Source: an uncultured Candidatus Melainabacteria bacterium (lineage in GTDB: Bacteria > Cyanobacteriota > Vampirovibrionia > Gastranaerophilales > Gastranaerophilaceae). Taken from it: DNA of 64,000 nt. The stretch spans positions 1 through 64,000 of the forward strand of contig CAKUZB010000004.1 in the NCBI GenBank assembly GCA_934717745.1. Direction: 5' to 3'. Shown here piece by piece: positions 43,866 to 53,569 of this stretch. Position 1 is the stretch's first letter. Each line of letters opens with the position of its first letter. The position numbers were made by a program, and so were the translations under genes. Under the pieces are notes generated by a model. It was not told the DNA's origin. It was given only the letters and a program-made list of their open reading frames with translations, and made no database searches.

Positions 43866-43972
43866 AATTCCAACCTTAATTTCTCATAGTGTTTTATTTT
43901 TAACCGTATATTAGCGTAACATCACGAAAATTTTTTGTCAACTTTACATAAACTTTGCATATATTCTTGATA

Positions 43973-45739
43973 TTATGATAATTTTCTAATCATTTCGTGT
44001 GCTTCTTCAAAGTCAGGGAAGATTTCTACGGCTTTTTCTAATTGTTCGATTGCTTTATCTTTATCGCCAATTTGTTCATAACATTTTGCACTGTTTAAAA
44101 GAAGCATTGTGTTGTTTTTGTTGCTATCTAATATTTTTAAGAATAGTTGATTTGCTTGTACAAAATTTCCTAAATTAAAGTAGCAAAGTGCTAAAATATT
44201 CTCAATTTCATCGTTTGGACAAATTTCGTAGGCTTTAACAAGGTAAAGTTTTGCGTTATCGTAATCCTTACATAAGAACGCAGATTTGCCCAGTAAAAAT
44301 AGGATAAAATCGTTTGTAGGTGCTTTTGCAAGTGCTTTTAGCAACATTGAATATGCTGCTTCATTGTCATTAAATGCCATTTTATTTTTGGCAGCAAATG
44401 TCAAGAAGTTTGGATTTTCCGGCTCTATAGAAAGTGCATACTTGTACATTTCTTCTGCCTTTGCAAAATCACTTACGGCATGTAGGTAATTCGCATATTC
44501 AAATACAATATCCTTGTTTTCAGGGTCAAGTTTGTATGCGGTTTCAAATTCGTCTTTTGCATAATCAAACAGACGTTTGGTTAAATAAATTACACCTAAA
44601 TCTTTGTGTGTTTTTGCAGAATTTGGATTTAATGCTAAAACTTTTTTGAAAATCTTTTCTGCGTGGTCATAATCCTTTGTTTGCATACATAACATAGCAT
44701 ATTCATAATAAATATCAGGAGTTACAGCACCTTGAAGAATTATTTTTTCGTATAAATTTTTTGCTTCGTCAACTTCATTTATCTTTAAATAAATTGAAGC
44801 AAGTTTTTGAATCATCATAACGGCTTTTGGATTTGTTTCAATAATTTCTTGTAATATTTTTATTGCGGCTTTTAAATCTCCTAAAACTTCGTAGCAACAA
44901 GCCAAGTTGTATTTGAAGTTTGTTTTTTGAGGATATTTTTCAGAAAGCATAATATAATGTGTTATTGCTGAGTCATAACGTTTTGCTTTAAATTCACATA
45001 ATGCTAATGAAACAATATAATTATCTAAAGGTTCAACTTCGTATGCTTTTTCAAACATTTCACATGCTAATTCAAATTTGCTTTGAAGTTGCAAAATAGA
45101 ACCCATGTTGTAATAAGTCAACGAGTTTGAACTATCTATTTCAGCGGCTTTTTTATAGTTCTCAAGAGCCTTGTCATAGTTTGCCATTGTAATATATGCA
45201 GTACCTAAGTTGTTGTAAATCTGTGCGTGGTCAGGCTTTAACTCGATTGCTTTTTCAAAATATTCAATACTTTCTTTAAATCTTTTTGTTGCAATGTAAG
45301 AAGTTCCGATTAAAAAGTAGAATTGATATTCTTCAGGGTCTAGTTCAATCCCTTTTTTTGCCATTTCAATTGCTTTATCTTCTTCTTTAGTTCGCATATA
45401 AACGACAGCAAGGTTTTTGTATGCTTCAACATAGTTTTCTCTCAAGTTAATTACTTCAAGGTACGCAGTTTTTGCGTGCAGGTAATCTTCTAAATTATCA
45501 TAGCAATTTGCCAGATAAAACCAACTGGTTGCATCGTCAGGTGCGTATTTTACAACTGTTTCGAAATTAATTCGACCTTGCTCATATAGTTCAAGGTTCA
45601 GATTGCAAAGTCCCAACATCTTTAATGCTTCAACATTAAACTCGTCGTCTTTTAATAATTCTTCTAATTTTACTTTTGCTTGTGCAAAATCTTTTTCGCC
45701 AATAATTTGGTTTATTTCATCTAAATTTATCTTATCCAT
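43973..45739 (-). CDS. Large TPR-repeat protein
   Basis: 588 residues, about 16 tandem tetratricopeptide repeats from end to end (for example ATSWFYLANCYDNLEDY and AQIYNNLGTAYITMANYDKA). No signal peptide, no catalytic domain. TATAAT ends 6 nt before the ATG and no Shine-Dalgarno sequence is present, a leaderless candidate. Divergent from gyrA across a 78-base gap. Likely a cytoplasmic scaffold. Confidence 0.88.
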   Translation of the reverse strand: MDKINLDEINQIIGEKDFAQAKVKLEELLKDDEFNVEALKMLGLCNLNLELYEQGRINFETVVKYAPDDATSWFYLANCYDNLEDYLHAKTAYLEVINLRENYVEAYKNLAVVYMRTKEEDKAIEMAKKGIELDPEEYQFYFLIGTSYIATKRFKESIEYFEKAIELKPDHAQIYNNLGTAYITMANYDKALENYKKAAEIDSSNSLTYYNMGSILQLQSKFELACEMFEKAYEVEPLDNYIVSLALCEFKAKRYDSAITHYIMLSEKYPQKTNFKYNLACCYEVLGDLKAAIKILQEIIETNPKAVMMIQKLASIYLKINEVDEAKNLYEKIILQGAVTPDIYYEYAMLCMQTKDYDHAEKIFKKVLALNPNSAKTHKDLGVIYLTKRLFDYAKDEFETAYKLDPENKDIVFEYANYLHAVSDFAKAEEMYKYALSIEPENPNFLTFAAKNKMAFNDNEAAYSMLLKALAKAPTNDFILFLLGKSAFLCKDYDNAKLYLVKAYEICPNDEIENILALCYFNLGNFVQANQLFLKILDSNKNNTMLLLNSAKCYEQIGDKDKAIEQLEKAVEIFPDFEEAHEMIRKLS

Positions 45740-45817
45740 AGTTAAATTATATTACAAATATATAAGCATGTCGTTATTTTTGTGTTAATATTAAGTCATG
45801 GGATAAGGAGAATAGTT

Positions 45818-48361
45818 GTGAGTCAACAAAATATGTTTTCAGAAGGAAATATTGTTCCTGTAAATATTAGAGAAGAAATGAAACGTTCATACATCGATTA
45901 TGCGATGAGTGTAATTGTAGGGCGTGCATTGCCGGATGTTCGTGATGGTTTAAAACCTGTTCACAGACGTATTTTATTTGCTATGAACGAATTAGGCATG
46001 TATCCTGATAAACCGTTCAGAAAATGTGCCAGAATCGTTGGTGAAGTACTTGGTAAATATCACCCACATGGTGATTCATCTGTATATGATGCTTTAGTTC
46101 GTATGGCACAAGATTTTTCTACAAGATACTTAACAGTAGACGGTCATGGTAACTTTGGTTCTGTAGATGGCGACGGTGCCGCCGCAATGCGTTATACAGA
46201 GGCAAGAATGCATAAAATTACTCAATCAATGCTTGCTGATATTGATTCAGAAACAGTTGATTTTGGGCCAAACTTTGACGGTTCGTTGCAAGAACCATTA
46301 GTTTTACCTTGTCGTTTGCCAATGTTATTGCTAAACGGTACTTCAGGTATCGCTGTTGGTATGGCAACAAACATTCCTCCTCACAATCTTTGTGAAGTTG
46401 TTGATGGGTTGGTTGCATTGATTGATAATCCTGATTTGACAGTTGCAGATTTAATGCAATACATCAAAGGACCTGACTTCCCAACTTCTGCAACAATTGT
46501 TGGTTTAAACGAAATTAAACAGGCTTATGAAACAGGACGTGGTTCTATTAAAATGCAAGCCGTTTCTACATTTGAAGAAATTGCAGGTGGTGGCGGTCGT
46601 CAAGCAAGAACTGCAATTGTAATTACTGAAATTCCATATCAAGTTAATAAATCTGATTTAATTTTAAAAATTGCAGATTTGGTAAAAGAACAAAGAGTAA
46701 CAGGTATTTCTGATATTCGTGATGAATCAGACCGTGAAGGTATGAGAATTGTTATCGAATTAAAACGTGATGCAAAACCTGAAGTTGTTAAAAACAACTT
46801 ATTTAAATATACTCAATTAGCAACAACTTTTGGTGTAAACATGCTTGCGTTATGTGATAATCAACCAAGATTATTGAATTTACATCAAGTATTAACAGAA
46901 TTTATTGCTCACAGGGTTGAAGTTGTTACAAGAAGAACAATTTACTACTTAAAAAAAGCAAAAGTCAGAGCACACATTTTGGCCGGTTTGCTTATTGCTT
47001 TAGGTTCGTTAGATGAAGTTATTGAATTGATTAAATCTTCTAAAACAACAGAAGATGCTCGTTCAGGTTTGATGAGCAAATTTGGTTTAGATATTGACCA
47101 AGCAAATGCAATTTTGGAAATGCAATTAAGACGTTTGACAGGTTTAGAACAAGATAAAATTAAGGCTGAATATGACGAATTAATCAAGAAAATTGCTGAA
47201 TATGAAGCAATTCTTGCAGACAGAAAGAAAGTTTTGGCAATTATTAAGACTGAATTGTTGGAAGACAAAGAAAAATATGGTGATGAAAGAAAAACTCAAA
47301 TTATTGCTGAACAAGGCGAAATGAGTATTGAAGATTTAACTCCAAATACTCCAATGGCTGTGTTTATCACTCACCAAGGTTACATAAAACGTATTTCTCT
47401 TGATACATTTGAAAGACAAAACAGAGCGACTCGTGGTAAATCAGGCATGAAAACTAAAGATGATGATGATATTCAACATTTCTTTACTGCTATGATGCAT
47501 GATAAAGTGTTGTTCTTCTCATCAAAAGGTACTGTTTATAGTTTGAATGTATATGACTTCCCTGAAGGTCAACGTCAGGCAAAAGGCTTGCCAATCATTA
47601 ACGTATTACCAATTTCTCAAGATGAAAGAATTACTGCGGTTGTTCCTGTAAGTAACTTCTCTCATGAATTGAACTTGATTATGTTAACAAAATCAGGTTA
47701 CATTAAGAGAATTGAACTTGATAATTTTGCTAATATCAGACGTAATGGTATCATTGCAATTAGTTTGGAAGAAAATGATGAATTAAATTGGGTTAAATTA
47801 GCAAATCCTAAAGATGAAATTATTATCGGTACAAAGTGCGGTATGGCTATAAGATTTAGTATTGAAGATTTAAGACCTTTAGGCAGAAGTGCAAGAGGTG
47901 TTACATCTATGAAATTGAGAACAGGCGATGAATTAATCGGTTGCGATATTGTTCCTCAAAATTATGATGCAGATTTACTTGTTGTAACTTCTGATGGTTT
48001 TGGAAAACGTACAAAACTTTCTGAATTCAGAGGTCAAAACAGAGGTGGTATCGGTTTGATTGCAACTAAATTCAAAACAAATGAATCAAGACTTGTTGCT
48101 TTAACTATTGTTTCTGAATTAGATGACATTATGCTTGTTACTGCAAATGGTATTGTTACACGTATAAAAGCCGCAGATATTTCTCAACAAGGCAGACCTG
48201 CAACTGGTGTAAGGGCTCAAAATTTAGTTGATAATGATACTGTTGTTTCTGTTAACAAGATTATCTCACCGGAAGAAGAAGATGCAATTGTTGATAAAGC
48301 AAAACCAGCGACAGAAACTCCTCAAGAATCAACTGATGTTGAACAAACAAAATTAATATAA
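45818..48361 (+). CDS. gyrA: DNA gyrase subunit A
   Basis: 847 residues from a GTG start at 45818 with AAGGAG 7 bases upstream. YAMSVIVGRALPDVRDGLKPVHRR is canonical in two parts, the active-site Tyr lies in MRYTEARM, and HPHGDSSVYDALVRM shows Ser and Asp at the usual quinolone-resistance positions. In the C-terminal beta-pinwheel the GyrA box is QNRATRGK, not QRRGGKG, a form seen in cyanobacteria. Could also act as ParC-type; only one A subunit is in view. Confidence 0.95.
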   Translation: MSQQNMFSEGNIVPVNIREEMKRSYIDYAMSVIVGRALPDVRDGLKPVHRRILFAMNELGMYPDKPFRKCARIVGEVLGKYHPHGDSSVYDALVRMAQDFSTRYLTVDGHGNFGSVDGDGAAAMRYTEARMHKITQSMLADIDSETVDFGPNFDGSLQEPLVLPCRLPMLLLNGTSGIAVGMATNIPPHNLCEVVDGLVALIDNPDLTVADLMQYIKGPDFPTSATIVGLNEIKQAYETGRGSIKMQAVSTFEEIAGGGGRQARTAIVITEIPYQVNKSDLILKIADLVKEQRVTGISDIRDESDREGMRIVIELKRDAKPEVVKNNLFKYTQLATTFGVNMLALCDNQPRLLNLHQVLTEFIAHRVEVVTRRTIYYLKKAKVRAHILAGLLIALGSLDEVIELIKSSKTTEDARSGLMSKFGLDIDQANAILEMQLRRLTGLEQDKIKAEYDELIKKIAEYEAILADRKKVLAIIKTELLEDKEKYGDERKTQIIAEQGEMSIEDLTPNTPMAVFITHQGYIKRISLDTFERQNRATRGKSGMKTKDDDDIQHFFTAMMHDKVLFFSSKGTVYSLNVYDFPEGQRQAKGLPIINVLPISQDERITAVVPVSNFSHELNLIMLTKSGYIKRIELDNFANIRRNGIIAISLEENDELNWVKLANPKDEIIIGTKCGMAIRFSIEDLRPLGRSARGVTSMKLRTGDELIGCDIVPQNYDADLLVVTSDGFGKRTKLSEFRGQNRGGIGLIATKFKTNESRLVALTIVSELDDIMLVTANGIVTRIKAADISQQGRPATGVRAQNLVDNDTVVSVNKIISPEEEDAIVDKAKPATETPQESTDVEQTKLI

Positions 48362-48370
48362 TAAGATTAA

Positions 48371-48402
48371 ACGACGGTGAGATTAATCACCGTCGTTTTT
48401 TA
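48371..48402 (+). terminator. Terminator of gyrA
   Basis: ACGACGGTGA / TCACCGTCGT stem with a GATTAA loop and T6. Confidence 0.9.
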
Positions 48403-48449
48403 TAAACTTGGGTAGTGGAATTTTTTTTTGCGTTTGTTATAATTATCTT

Positions 48450-48707
48450 ATGAAAAATCTAAACAATATTAATGATTGGACTGATGTAACAGAACATCAA
48501 AGATTAGGGGAAATTTTACTTGCTTCCGGCAAAATAAATCTTATCCAGTTGGGAATGGCTTTAGATATTCAAAAATTTCAAAAAATGCAAATTGGACAAG
48601 TTTTTATTGATATGAAAATTATTGATAATAAAGTTTTGTACGATGCATTGGAATTACAAAAAGAAATTGATGAGTTATTAGAACTTAAACAGAATAGAAT
48701 GGAGTAG
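48450..48707 (+). CDS. Stand-alone MshEN-like (GspE N-terminal) domain protein
   Basis: 85 residues. RLGEILLASGKINLIQLGMALDIQKFQKM then IGQVFIDMKIIDNKVLYDAL follows the pattern of the N-terminal domain of type II secretion/type IV pilus ATPases (R-L-G-E-x-L ... G-x-x-L-v-x-x-g ... L), which in MshE binds c-di-GMP. No ATPase domain follows. TATAAT ends 6 nt before the ATG, a leaderless candidate. The AI-2E gene starts 4 bp after its stop. Confidence 0.65.
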   Translation: MKNLNNINDWTDVTEHQRLGEILLASGKINLIQLGMALDIQKFQKMQIGQVFIDMKIIDNKVLYDALELQKEIDELLELKQNRME

Positions 48708-48711
48708 TTTT

Positions 48712-49740
48712 ATGCTATTTAAAGAAATGCTTACTGTAAAAAACGTTGTGTTTTTAATCTTAGTTTTGATTCTTTTGAACTTTATTCCTCAAGTAAGTGA
48801 TATTGTAATGTTGTTCTTTGCTTGTTTTGTACTGGCATGTTCAATGTTACCCTTAGTTAACTGGTTGGATAAAAAGACTAAAAATAGAACTGCTTCAACA
48901 TTGATTGTCATTACATTGTCTGTAATTTTAACATTGGCGTTTATATTACCTGTTCTAACAATTACGATAGAGCAAATAAGTGCATTCGTACAAACTTTGC
49001 CAACAAAAATTGCAGAGGTTCAAACCTATTTACATACATTCAGTTTTGCAGGGCATAATTTTTCTGAATATGTAACTTTTGATAATGTAATGAGTAATGG
49101 CGATAATATTGTTAAAGGTATTTTGAGCCAATCTTTGAATATTACGATTGGATTTTTGCAAGGAATAATTATTTTTATTGCCGTTATCACAATTTTATTT
49201 TATATGTTGCAAGATTCTCGCTATATGAAAGAAAAATTCTTGGAATTTTTTCCTGATAAGTTGAAAACAAAGGCAGAAAATATTTTTACAAAAATTTGTC
49301 AAAAGGTTGGTGGATACGTAATTGCATCAATTATTTCGGGTGCTTGTATTTGGTTGTTAATAGCATTTTCTTTGTTAGTTTTAAGGGTTGAATTTGCTTT
49401 TTCTTTAGGTTTAATCGCCGGAGTTTTAGATATTATCCCTGTTTTAGGACCTACGATAGCATTAACTCTTATTATTTTAAGTGCTTATAAAAAAGGTGTA
49501 ATTGTTGTAGGTATTATGATTGCGATATTTTTAGGGGTACAACAAGTTTCTAACAACATTATCAGACCACTTGTTTTTGGTAAATTTATGGATTTACATC
49601 CGCTTGTTGTTATTTTTTCATTGTTGGTTGGTGGCAAATTCGGTGGCTTTTTAGGTTTAATTCTAGCACCTGCAATTGCTGCGATTGTTACCGTTTTAAT
49701 TGATGAATTATATTTGAAAACAATAAATAAATCGAAGTAA
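48712..49740 (+). CDS. AI-2E family (PerM/YdiK-like) membrane permease
   Basis: 342 residues with about eight membrane helices. GVLDIIPVLGPTIALTL and the LGVQQVSNNIIRPLVFGK and LHPLVVIFSLLVGGKFGGFLG-type segments are family hallmarks. Members export autoinducer-2 or act as Na+(Li+)/H+ antiporters; substrate here unknown. GGAG before the ATG; the radical SAM gene follows with no gap, so it is an operon. Confidence 0.9.
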   Translation: MLFKEMLTVKNVVFLILVLILLNFIPQVSDIVMLFFACFVLACSMLPLVNWLDKKTKNRTASTLIVITLSVILTLAFILPVLTITIEQISAFVQTLPTKIAEVQTYLHTFSFAGHNFSEYVTFDNVMSNGDNIVKGILSQSLNITIGFLQGIIIFIAVITILFYMLQDSRYMKEKFLEFFPDKLKTKAENIFTKICQKVGGYVIASIISGACIWLLIAFSLLVLRVEFAFSLGLIAGVLDIIPVLGPTIALTLIILSAYKKGVIVVGIMIAIFLGVQQVSNNIIRPLVFGKFMDLHPLVVIFSLLVGGKFGGFLGLILAPAIAAIVTVLIDELYLKTINKSK

Positions 49741-49741
49741 A

Positions 49742-51271
49742 ATGGAAAAAGTTTTATATAGCAAGAATTTTAATAAAAATGCGGATTGTAATATTTGGAG
49801 TGTTTTTCCAAATTGTTATTCTTTTGCGATGTCATCGTTAGGGTATTTGTGGATGTTTAAAGCGATTGACGAAAAAGATAATGTGAACGTTGAAAGAATT
49901 TATACTGATACTGAAAAAACTCATATTAAGTCTGAAGATGTTGATGCAATGAGTTTTTCTTTCTCTTTTGATTTAGATTTTATCAATATTTTTAAAATCT
50001 TAGAAAAATATAATATTCCGCTTTTATCAAAGGAGCGTAGTGAAAATAACCCCTTAGTTTTTGGTGGTGGCCCTGTTTTAACTGCAAATCCTGTGCCATA
50101 CAAAGATTTTTTTGATTTTATAATTATCGGTGATGGCGAAAATGTTAATACTACTGTCGTTGATATTATTGCAGAGATGAAAGGTCAGCCAAAACTTGAA
50201 ATTTTAAAGAAAATTGCAAAGGTAGAGGGAGTTTATGTTCCGGTATTAAATCAAAAAAATGTTGTAAAAAGTTGTGCAAAAATTGAGGAATGTGTATATA
50301 CTCCAATCTTGAGTGATGAAGCATTTTTTGACAATATGTTTATTATTGAAATTTCAAGAGGTTGTGCAAATTGTTGTGCTTTTTGTTTAGCCTCTTATTT
50401 GAACTTACCTGTAAGATTTGCACCTTATGAAAATATTATTAAAACGATTGATTTAGGCTTAGAACACACAAACAAGTTGGCTCTTTTAGGTGCTCAAGTT
50501 TCAATTCATCCTAAATTTAAGCAAATCTGCGAATATATTTACGAAAAAATTCAACAAAGACCTGAAATTGAAATGAGTATTTCTTCTTTGAGGGTCGATG
50601 GTTGTGATGATGAAGTTTTAAAAACTCTTGTTGCCGGACATCAAAAACATGTAACTATCGCAATTGAAGCGGGTAGTGAAAGACTTAGAAAAGTTATTAA
50701 TAAGAATATTTCGGAACAACAAATTTTTGATACTGTTGAAAGAATAAGAATAAACGGTTTAAAAGGTGTTAAAATTTACGCAATGATTGGTATTCCGACT
50801 GAAACTCAACAAGATTTAGATGAAATGATTTCTCTTGCAAAACGTTTAAAATCTGCAAATAAAGGTTTTGATGTTTCATTTGCGTTTTCATCATTTGTTC
50901 CAAAGCCTAATACTCCACTTCAATGGTGTGGTCGTGTTCAAACTAACGAATTGGAAAAAAGACAAAATTATTTAAAAAAAGAATTTCATAAAATGGGTAT
51001 AAAAGCCAGTTTTTCAAGCGTGAAATGGGATTACTGGCAAACTGTTTTATCTCGTGGAGATTCATCTTTTACTGAGTTTATTTTAGATGTTTATAAAAAT
51101 GGTGATAGTTTAGGTGCATACAAAAAAGCCTCAAAAGGTAAATTTAATCCTGACGATTATGCAATTCGAGATTACTCTCCGGATGAAGATTTACCTTGGG
51201 ATATTATTGAAATTAAGCCGTCAAAAGATGTTTTAAAGGAAAGAAACCGTCAGTTATTGAGTACTAACTAA
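49742..51271 (+). CDS. B12-binding-type radical SAM protein
   Basis: 509 residues. An N-terminal region with a B12-binding-like fold (FGGGPVLTANPVPYKDFFDF near 100) precedes the radical SAM core. The cluster motif is C-A-N-C-C-A-F-C near residue 212, giving CxxxCxxC. IAIEAGSERLRKVINK and IGIPTETQQDL are typical of the MiaB/B12-radical-SAM group. It has no TRAM domain. Substrate unknown. It overlaps the convergent gene at 51254 by 18 bases. Confidence 0.85.
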   Translation: MEKVLYSKNFNKNADCNIWSVFPNCYSFAMSSLGYLWMFKAIDEKDNVNVERIYTDTEKTHIKSEDVDAMSFSFSFDLDFINIFKILEKYNIPLLSKERSENNPLVFGGGPVLTANPVPYKDFFDFIIIGDGENVNTTVVDIIAEMKGQPKLEILKKIAKVEGVYVPVLNQKNVVKSCAKIEECVYTPILSDEAFFDNMFIIEISRGCANCCAFCLASYLNLPVRFAPYENIIKTIDLGLEHTNKLALLGAQVSIHPKFKQICEYIYEKIQQRPEIEMSISSLRVDGCDDEVLKTLVAGHQKHVTIAIEAGSERLRKVINKNISEQQIFDTVERIRINGLKGVKIYAMIGIPTETQQDLDEMISLAKRLKSANKGFDVSFAFSSFVPKPNTPLQWCGRVQTNELEKRQNYLKKEFHKMGIKASFSSVKWDYWQTVLSRGDSSFTEFILDVYKNGDSLGAYKKASKGKFNPDDYAIRDYSPDEDLPWDIIEIKPSKDVLKERNRQLLSTN

Positions 51272-51754
51272 TTTTGCATTGTTGTATCTGCTCATTAAGG
51301 CTGATGCAAAATCGAGTGCTTTTTCCAGAGATTTGAAGGCTCTTTTAGGTATCATTAAAGTACTGTTTTTACCAACATATACAAAAATAAGTTCTTCGGT
51401 TAATTTTATATCGCAAATATCTTTGTATGGAATTATATTGTTGCCCAGATTTGTCATGAAACTTAGTCCGTTATCTGTAATTGAACAGACAACATTTGTG
51501 ATTTGTTTTAGAGTTTTTTCTGCTGTAATAAAAGATGCGTATAAAAGCATTGGAAAAACAATCAGAGATACCCCAATAAACAAAACTCCGATTGCCGGTT
51601 TATGCAAGCATATGAAGATTACACCGATGATGAATGCTGTTATGTTAAAAATAAGCAGTAATGTACATCTTACTTTTTCGAAAGAATATGAATCCAGCAC
51701 AAAGTTTGCGATGTCTTGTTTTGTATATTGGTATGATACTGTTAAATCTTCCAT
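51254..51754 (-). CDS. YcxB-like membrane protein
   Basis: 166 residues with two membrane helices (about 29-48 and 53-74) and a C-terminal cytoplasmic beta domain (NNIIPYKDICDIKLTEELIFVYVGKNSTLMIPKRAF) as in the YcxB-like C-terminal family. Function unknown. AGAGG before the ATG; last of three genes in a minus-strand run. Confidence 0.7.
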   Translation of the reverse strand: MEDLTVSYQYTKQDIANFVLDSYSFEKVRCTLLLIFNITAFIIGVIFICLHKPAIGVLFIGVSLIVFPMLLYASFITAEKTLKQITNVVCSITDNGLSFMTNLGNNIIPYKDICDIKLTEELIFVYVGKNSTLMIPKRAFKSLEKALDFASALMSRYNNAKLVSTQ

Positions 51755-51765
51755 TTTTGCCTCTT

Positions 51766-52638
51766 TTATTTTTTTGTTCTTGAATTTAGTGAACTTTCAA
51801 ATTGTTTAAAAACGTCATTGCCCACAAGTTGTTCAAGTTGTGCTCGTTTTGAATAGAAATCATTTTTTGCTTTCATCTGCAAATCCAGAGAATCTCTGTA
51901 ATATGCGTCTGCAATCAAAATCATTTCTTTTTTACCATTTTGTGCAAGTTTATAATTGTTGTATCTTTGTTTCGTCATTTTTGACGTTCTATCATAAATT
52001 TCTCTTGCTGTCATATAGTCAAAATATCTGTTAACAATTTTTTGTTGTAAATCGTCAATTTTTCGAACAAGAATAATCATATCAGCATCGCTAACTTTTG
52101 AATATTTGTAGTTCATAGCCTTTGTATCTTGTCCCATAATGCTAAGCATAGAACCTGTGAAGAATGCCCCTGTTGAAAGTAAAGGGTTTCCAGAACCTGC
52201 ACCTACAAGAGTTGACATATTCGCAATCGTTGTTAAAACTTTTTTTACAGATTTTTCATCTGGCTTATCTGCATCGGGATTTGATAACTTATATAGTGCA
52301 TATTTAATTGTGTCGCTTTTTGTTGCTGCACCTTGCCAAAGGAGTGATAAGTCGCCCATCATGTCGTTATAATCCATTTCAACCGATTGAGAGATTTCTT
52401 TTGAAATTTTAATTATGCTTAAATCGGCATAAGTTAATCCTTCGGTTGATATTTCATCGCCATTGTTTTTAACCTGTTTTGTGCTAATTGTTGCCTTGTA
52501 TTTGTAAACTTTTTCAATCTCATTAGAAGTTCCAACTCTGTAGGCCGGAGATTTTGAATCTGTTATTTCTTCTAAAGTAGTTGCAAATGCCGGTGAAATT
52601 ATGAGTATTAAAAGAAGAATTAAATATATTTTTTTCAT
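51766..52638 (-). CDS. Periplasmic helical protein, tandem paralogue 2
   Basis: 290 residues with a signal peptide (MKKIYLILLLILIISPAFA). The body is helical. It is clearly related to its upstream neighbour: LWQGAATKSDTIKYALYKLSNP matches LWKGTVENNQVIEFALKKLATP, and DDLQQKIVNRYFDYMTA matches EELQDKIIDAYYNYKNS. The helical C-terminal half recalls periplasmic coiled-coil hairpins. No family name known to me. AAGGAG precedes the ATG, which overlaps the neighbour's stop by one base. Confidence 0.75.
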   Translation of the reverse strand: MKKIYLILLLILIISPAFATTLEEITDSKSPAYRVGTSNEIEKVYKYKATISTKQVKNNGDEISTEGLTYADLSIIKISKEISQSVEMDYNDMMGDLSLLWQGAATKSDTIKYALYKLSNPDADKPDEKSVKKVLTTIANMSTLVGAGSGNPLLSTGAFFTGSMLSIMGQDTKAMNYKYSKVSDADMIILVRKIDDLQQKIVNRYFDYMTAREIYDRTSKMTKQRYNNYKLAQNGKKEMILIADAYYRDSLDLQMKAKNDFYSKRAQLEQLVGNDVFKQFESSLNSRTKK

Positions 52639-53450
52639 TATTTAATATCTCCTTTGATTAGTGCAGAATTTGTATTGAATTGATATAAACTCAAACTATC
52701 AACGGCTTTTTTACCCGCAAGTCTTTGTAATTCCAAGTAATATTTTTTTGCTGTTTCTTCTGCTTGAAATTCTTGTAATGTCATATTATCGTACATTGCT
52801 GATGAGATTGTTGTATCAAGTAAATCACCTTTATCTAAGGCTTGATAATAATTTTTGTTGTATAAAAGCAACCTTGCTCTGGTGTCTTTTAGTAATGACA
52901 AAGAATTTTTGTAATTGTAGTATGCATCTATGATTTTATCTTGCAATTCTTCAACAAGCCCTGCAAGTTCAATAAGTTCCGTATCGGTAAGGGGTGTTTC
53001 TTTTGGCATATTCTTGCGATTTAACAGTGTTTGAGCAAGTCTACCAGCAGCAAAAGCCCCTGTCTGAATATAGGAATTCATTCCTGCAAAAGAGGGTGCA
53101 AATGAAGCCCCACTAACAATTGCTGACAATGTTTTTGACATTAAGGAAGAATGAATTCTTCTTTGGCTTTCAGGTGTTGCCAGTTTTTTTAAGGCAAATT
53201 CAATAACTTGATTGTTTTCTACAGTGCCTTTCCAAAGTTTTTCTATGTCTTCGCAATCTTTTTTTGCTTGATATTCCAGTAAATCTTCTAAAACTTGTTT
53301 GTTACTTATCAAAAGAGAACCTTGGAGTTTTTTTACTGGTTCTTTTAGAGATACTTTTTGTTTTTCAACTTTTTCCAGCGTTACACTATCTTCTGCCCAT
53401 GCCGGCAGTAAAAATAGCATAAATACACATATCAACAACATTTTTCTCAT
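52638..53450 (-). CDS. Periplasmic helical protein, tandem paralogue 1
   Basis: 270 residues with a signal peptide (MRKMLLICVFMLFLLPAWA). Shares its central and C-terminal parts with the next gene, including a glycine/alanine-rich hydrophobic stretch (AIVSGASFAPSFAGMNSYIQTGAFAAG) that could insert in a membrane. TATAAA ends 6 nt before the ATG and no Shine-Dalgarno sequence is present, a leaderless candidate. First gene of the run. Confidence 0.72.
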   Translation of the reverse strand: MRKMLLICVFMLFLLPAWAEDSVTLEKVEKQKVSLKEPVKKLQGSLLISNKQVLEDLLEYQAKKDCEDIEKLWKGTVENNQVIEFALKKLATPESQRRIHSSLMSKTLSAIVSGASFAPSFAGMNSYIQTGAFAAGRLAQTLLNRKNMPKETPLTDTELIELAGLVEELQDKIIDAYYNYKNSLSLLKDTRARLLLYNKNYYQALDKGDLLDTTISSAMYDNMTLQEFQAEETAKKYYLELQRLAGKKAVDSLSLYQFNTNSALIKGDIK

Positions 53451-53569
53451 AATAATTTTATATCACATAAACATTTATAAATCCATGGATTGATACAAAA
53501 TACATCTTTTGGTTGTTACGTTGTTAATGAAAAATTTATACAATTAAGACACAGAAGGGGAATTACATA

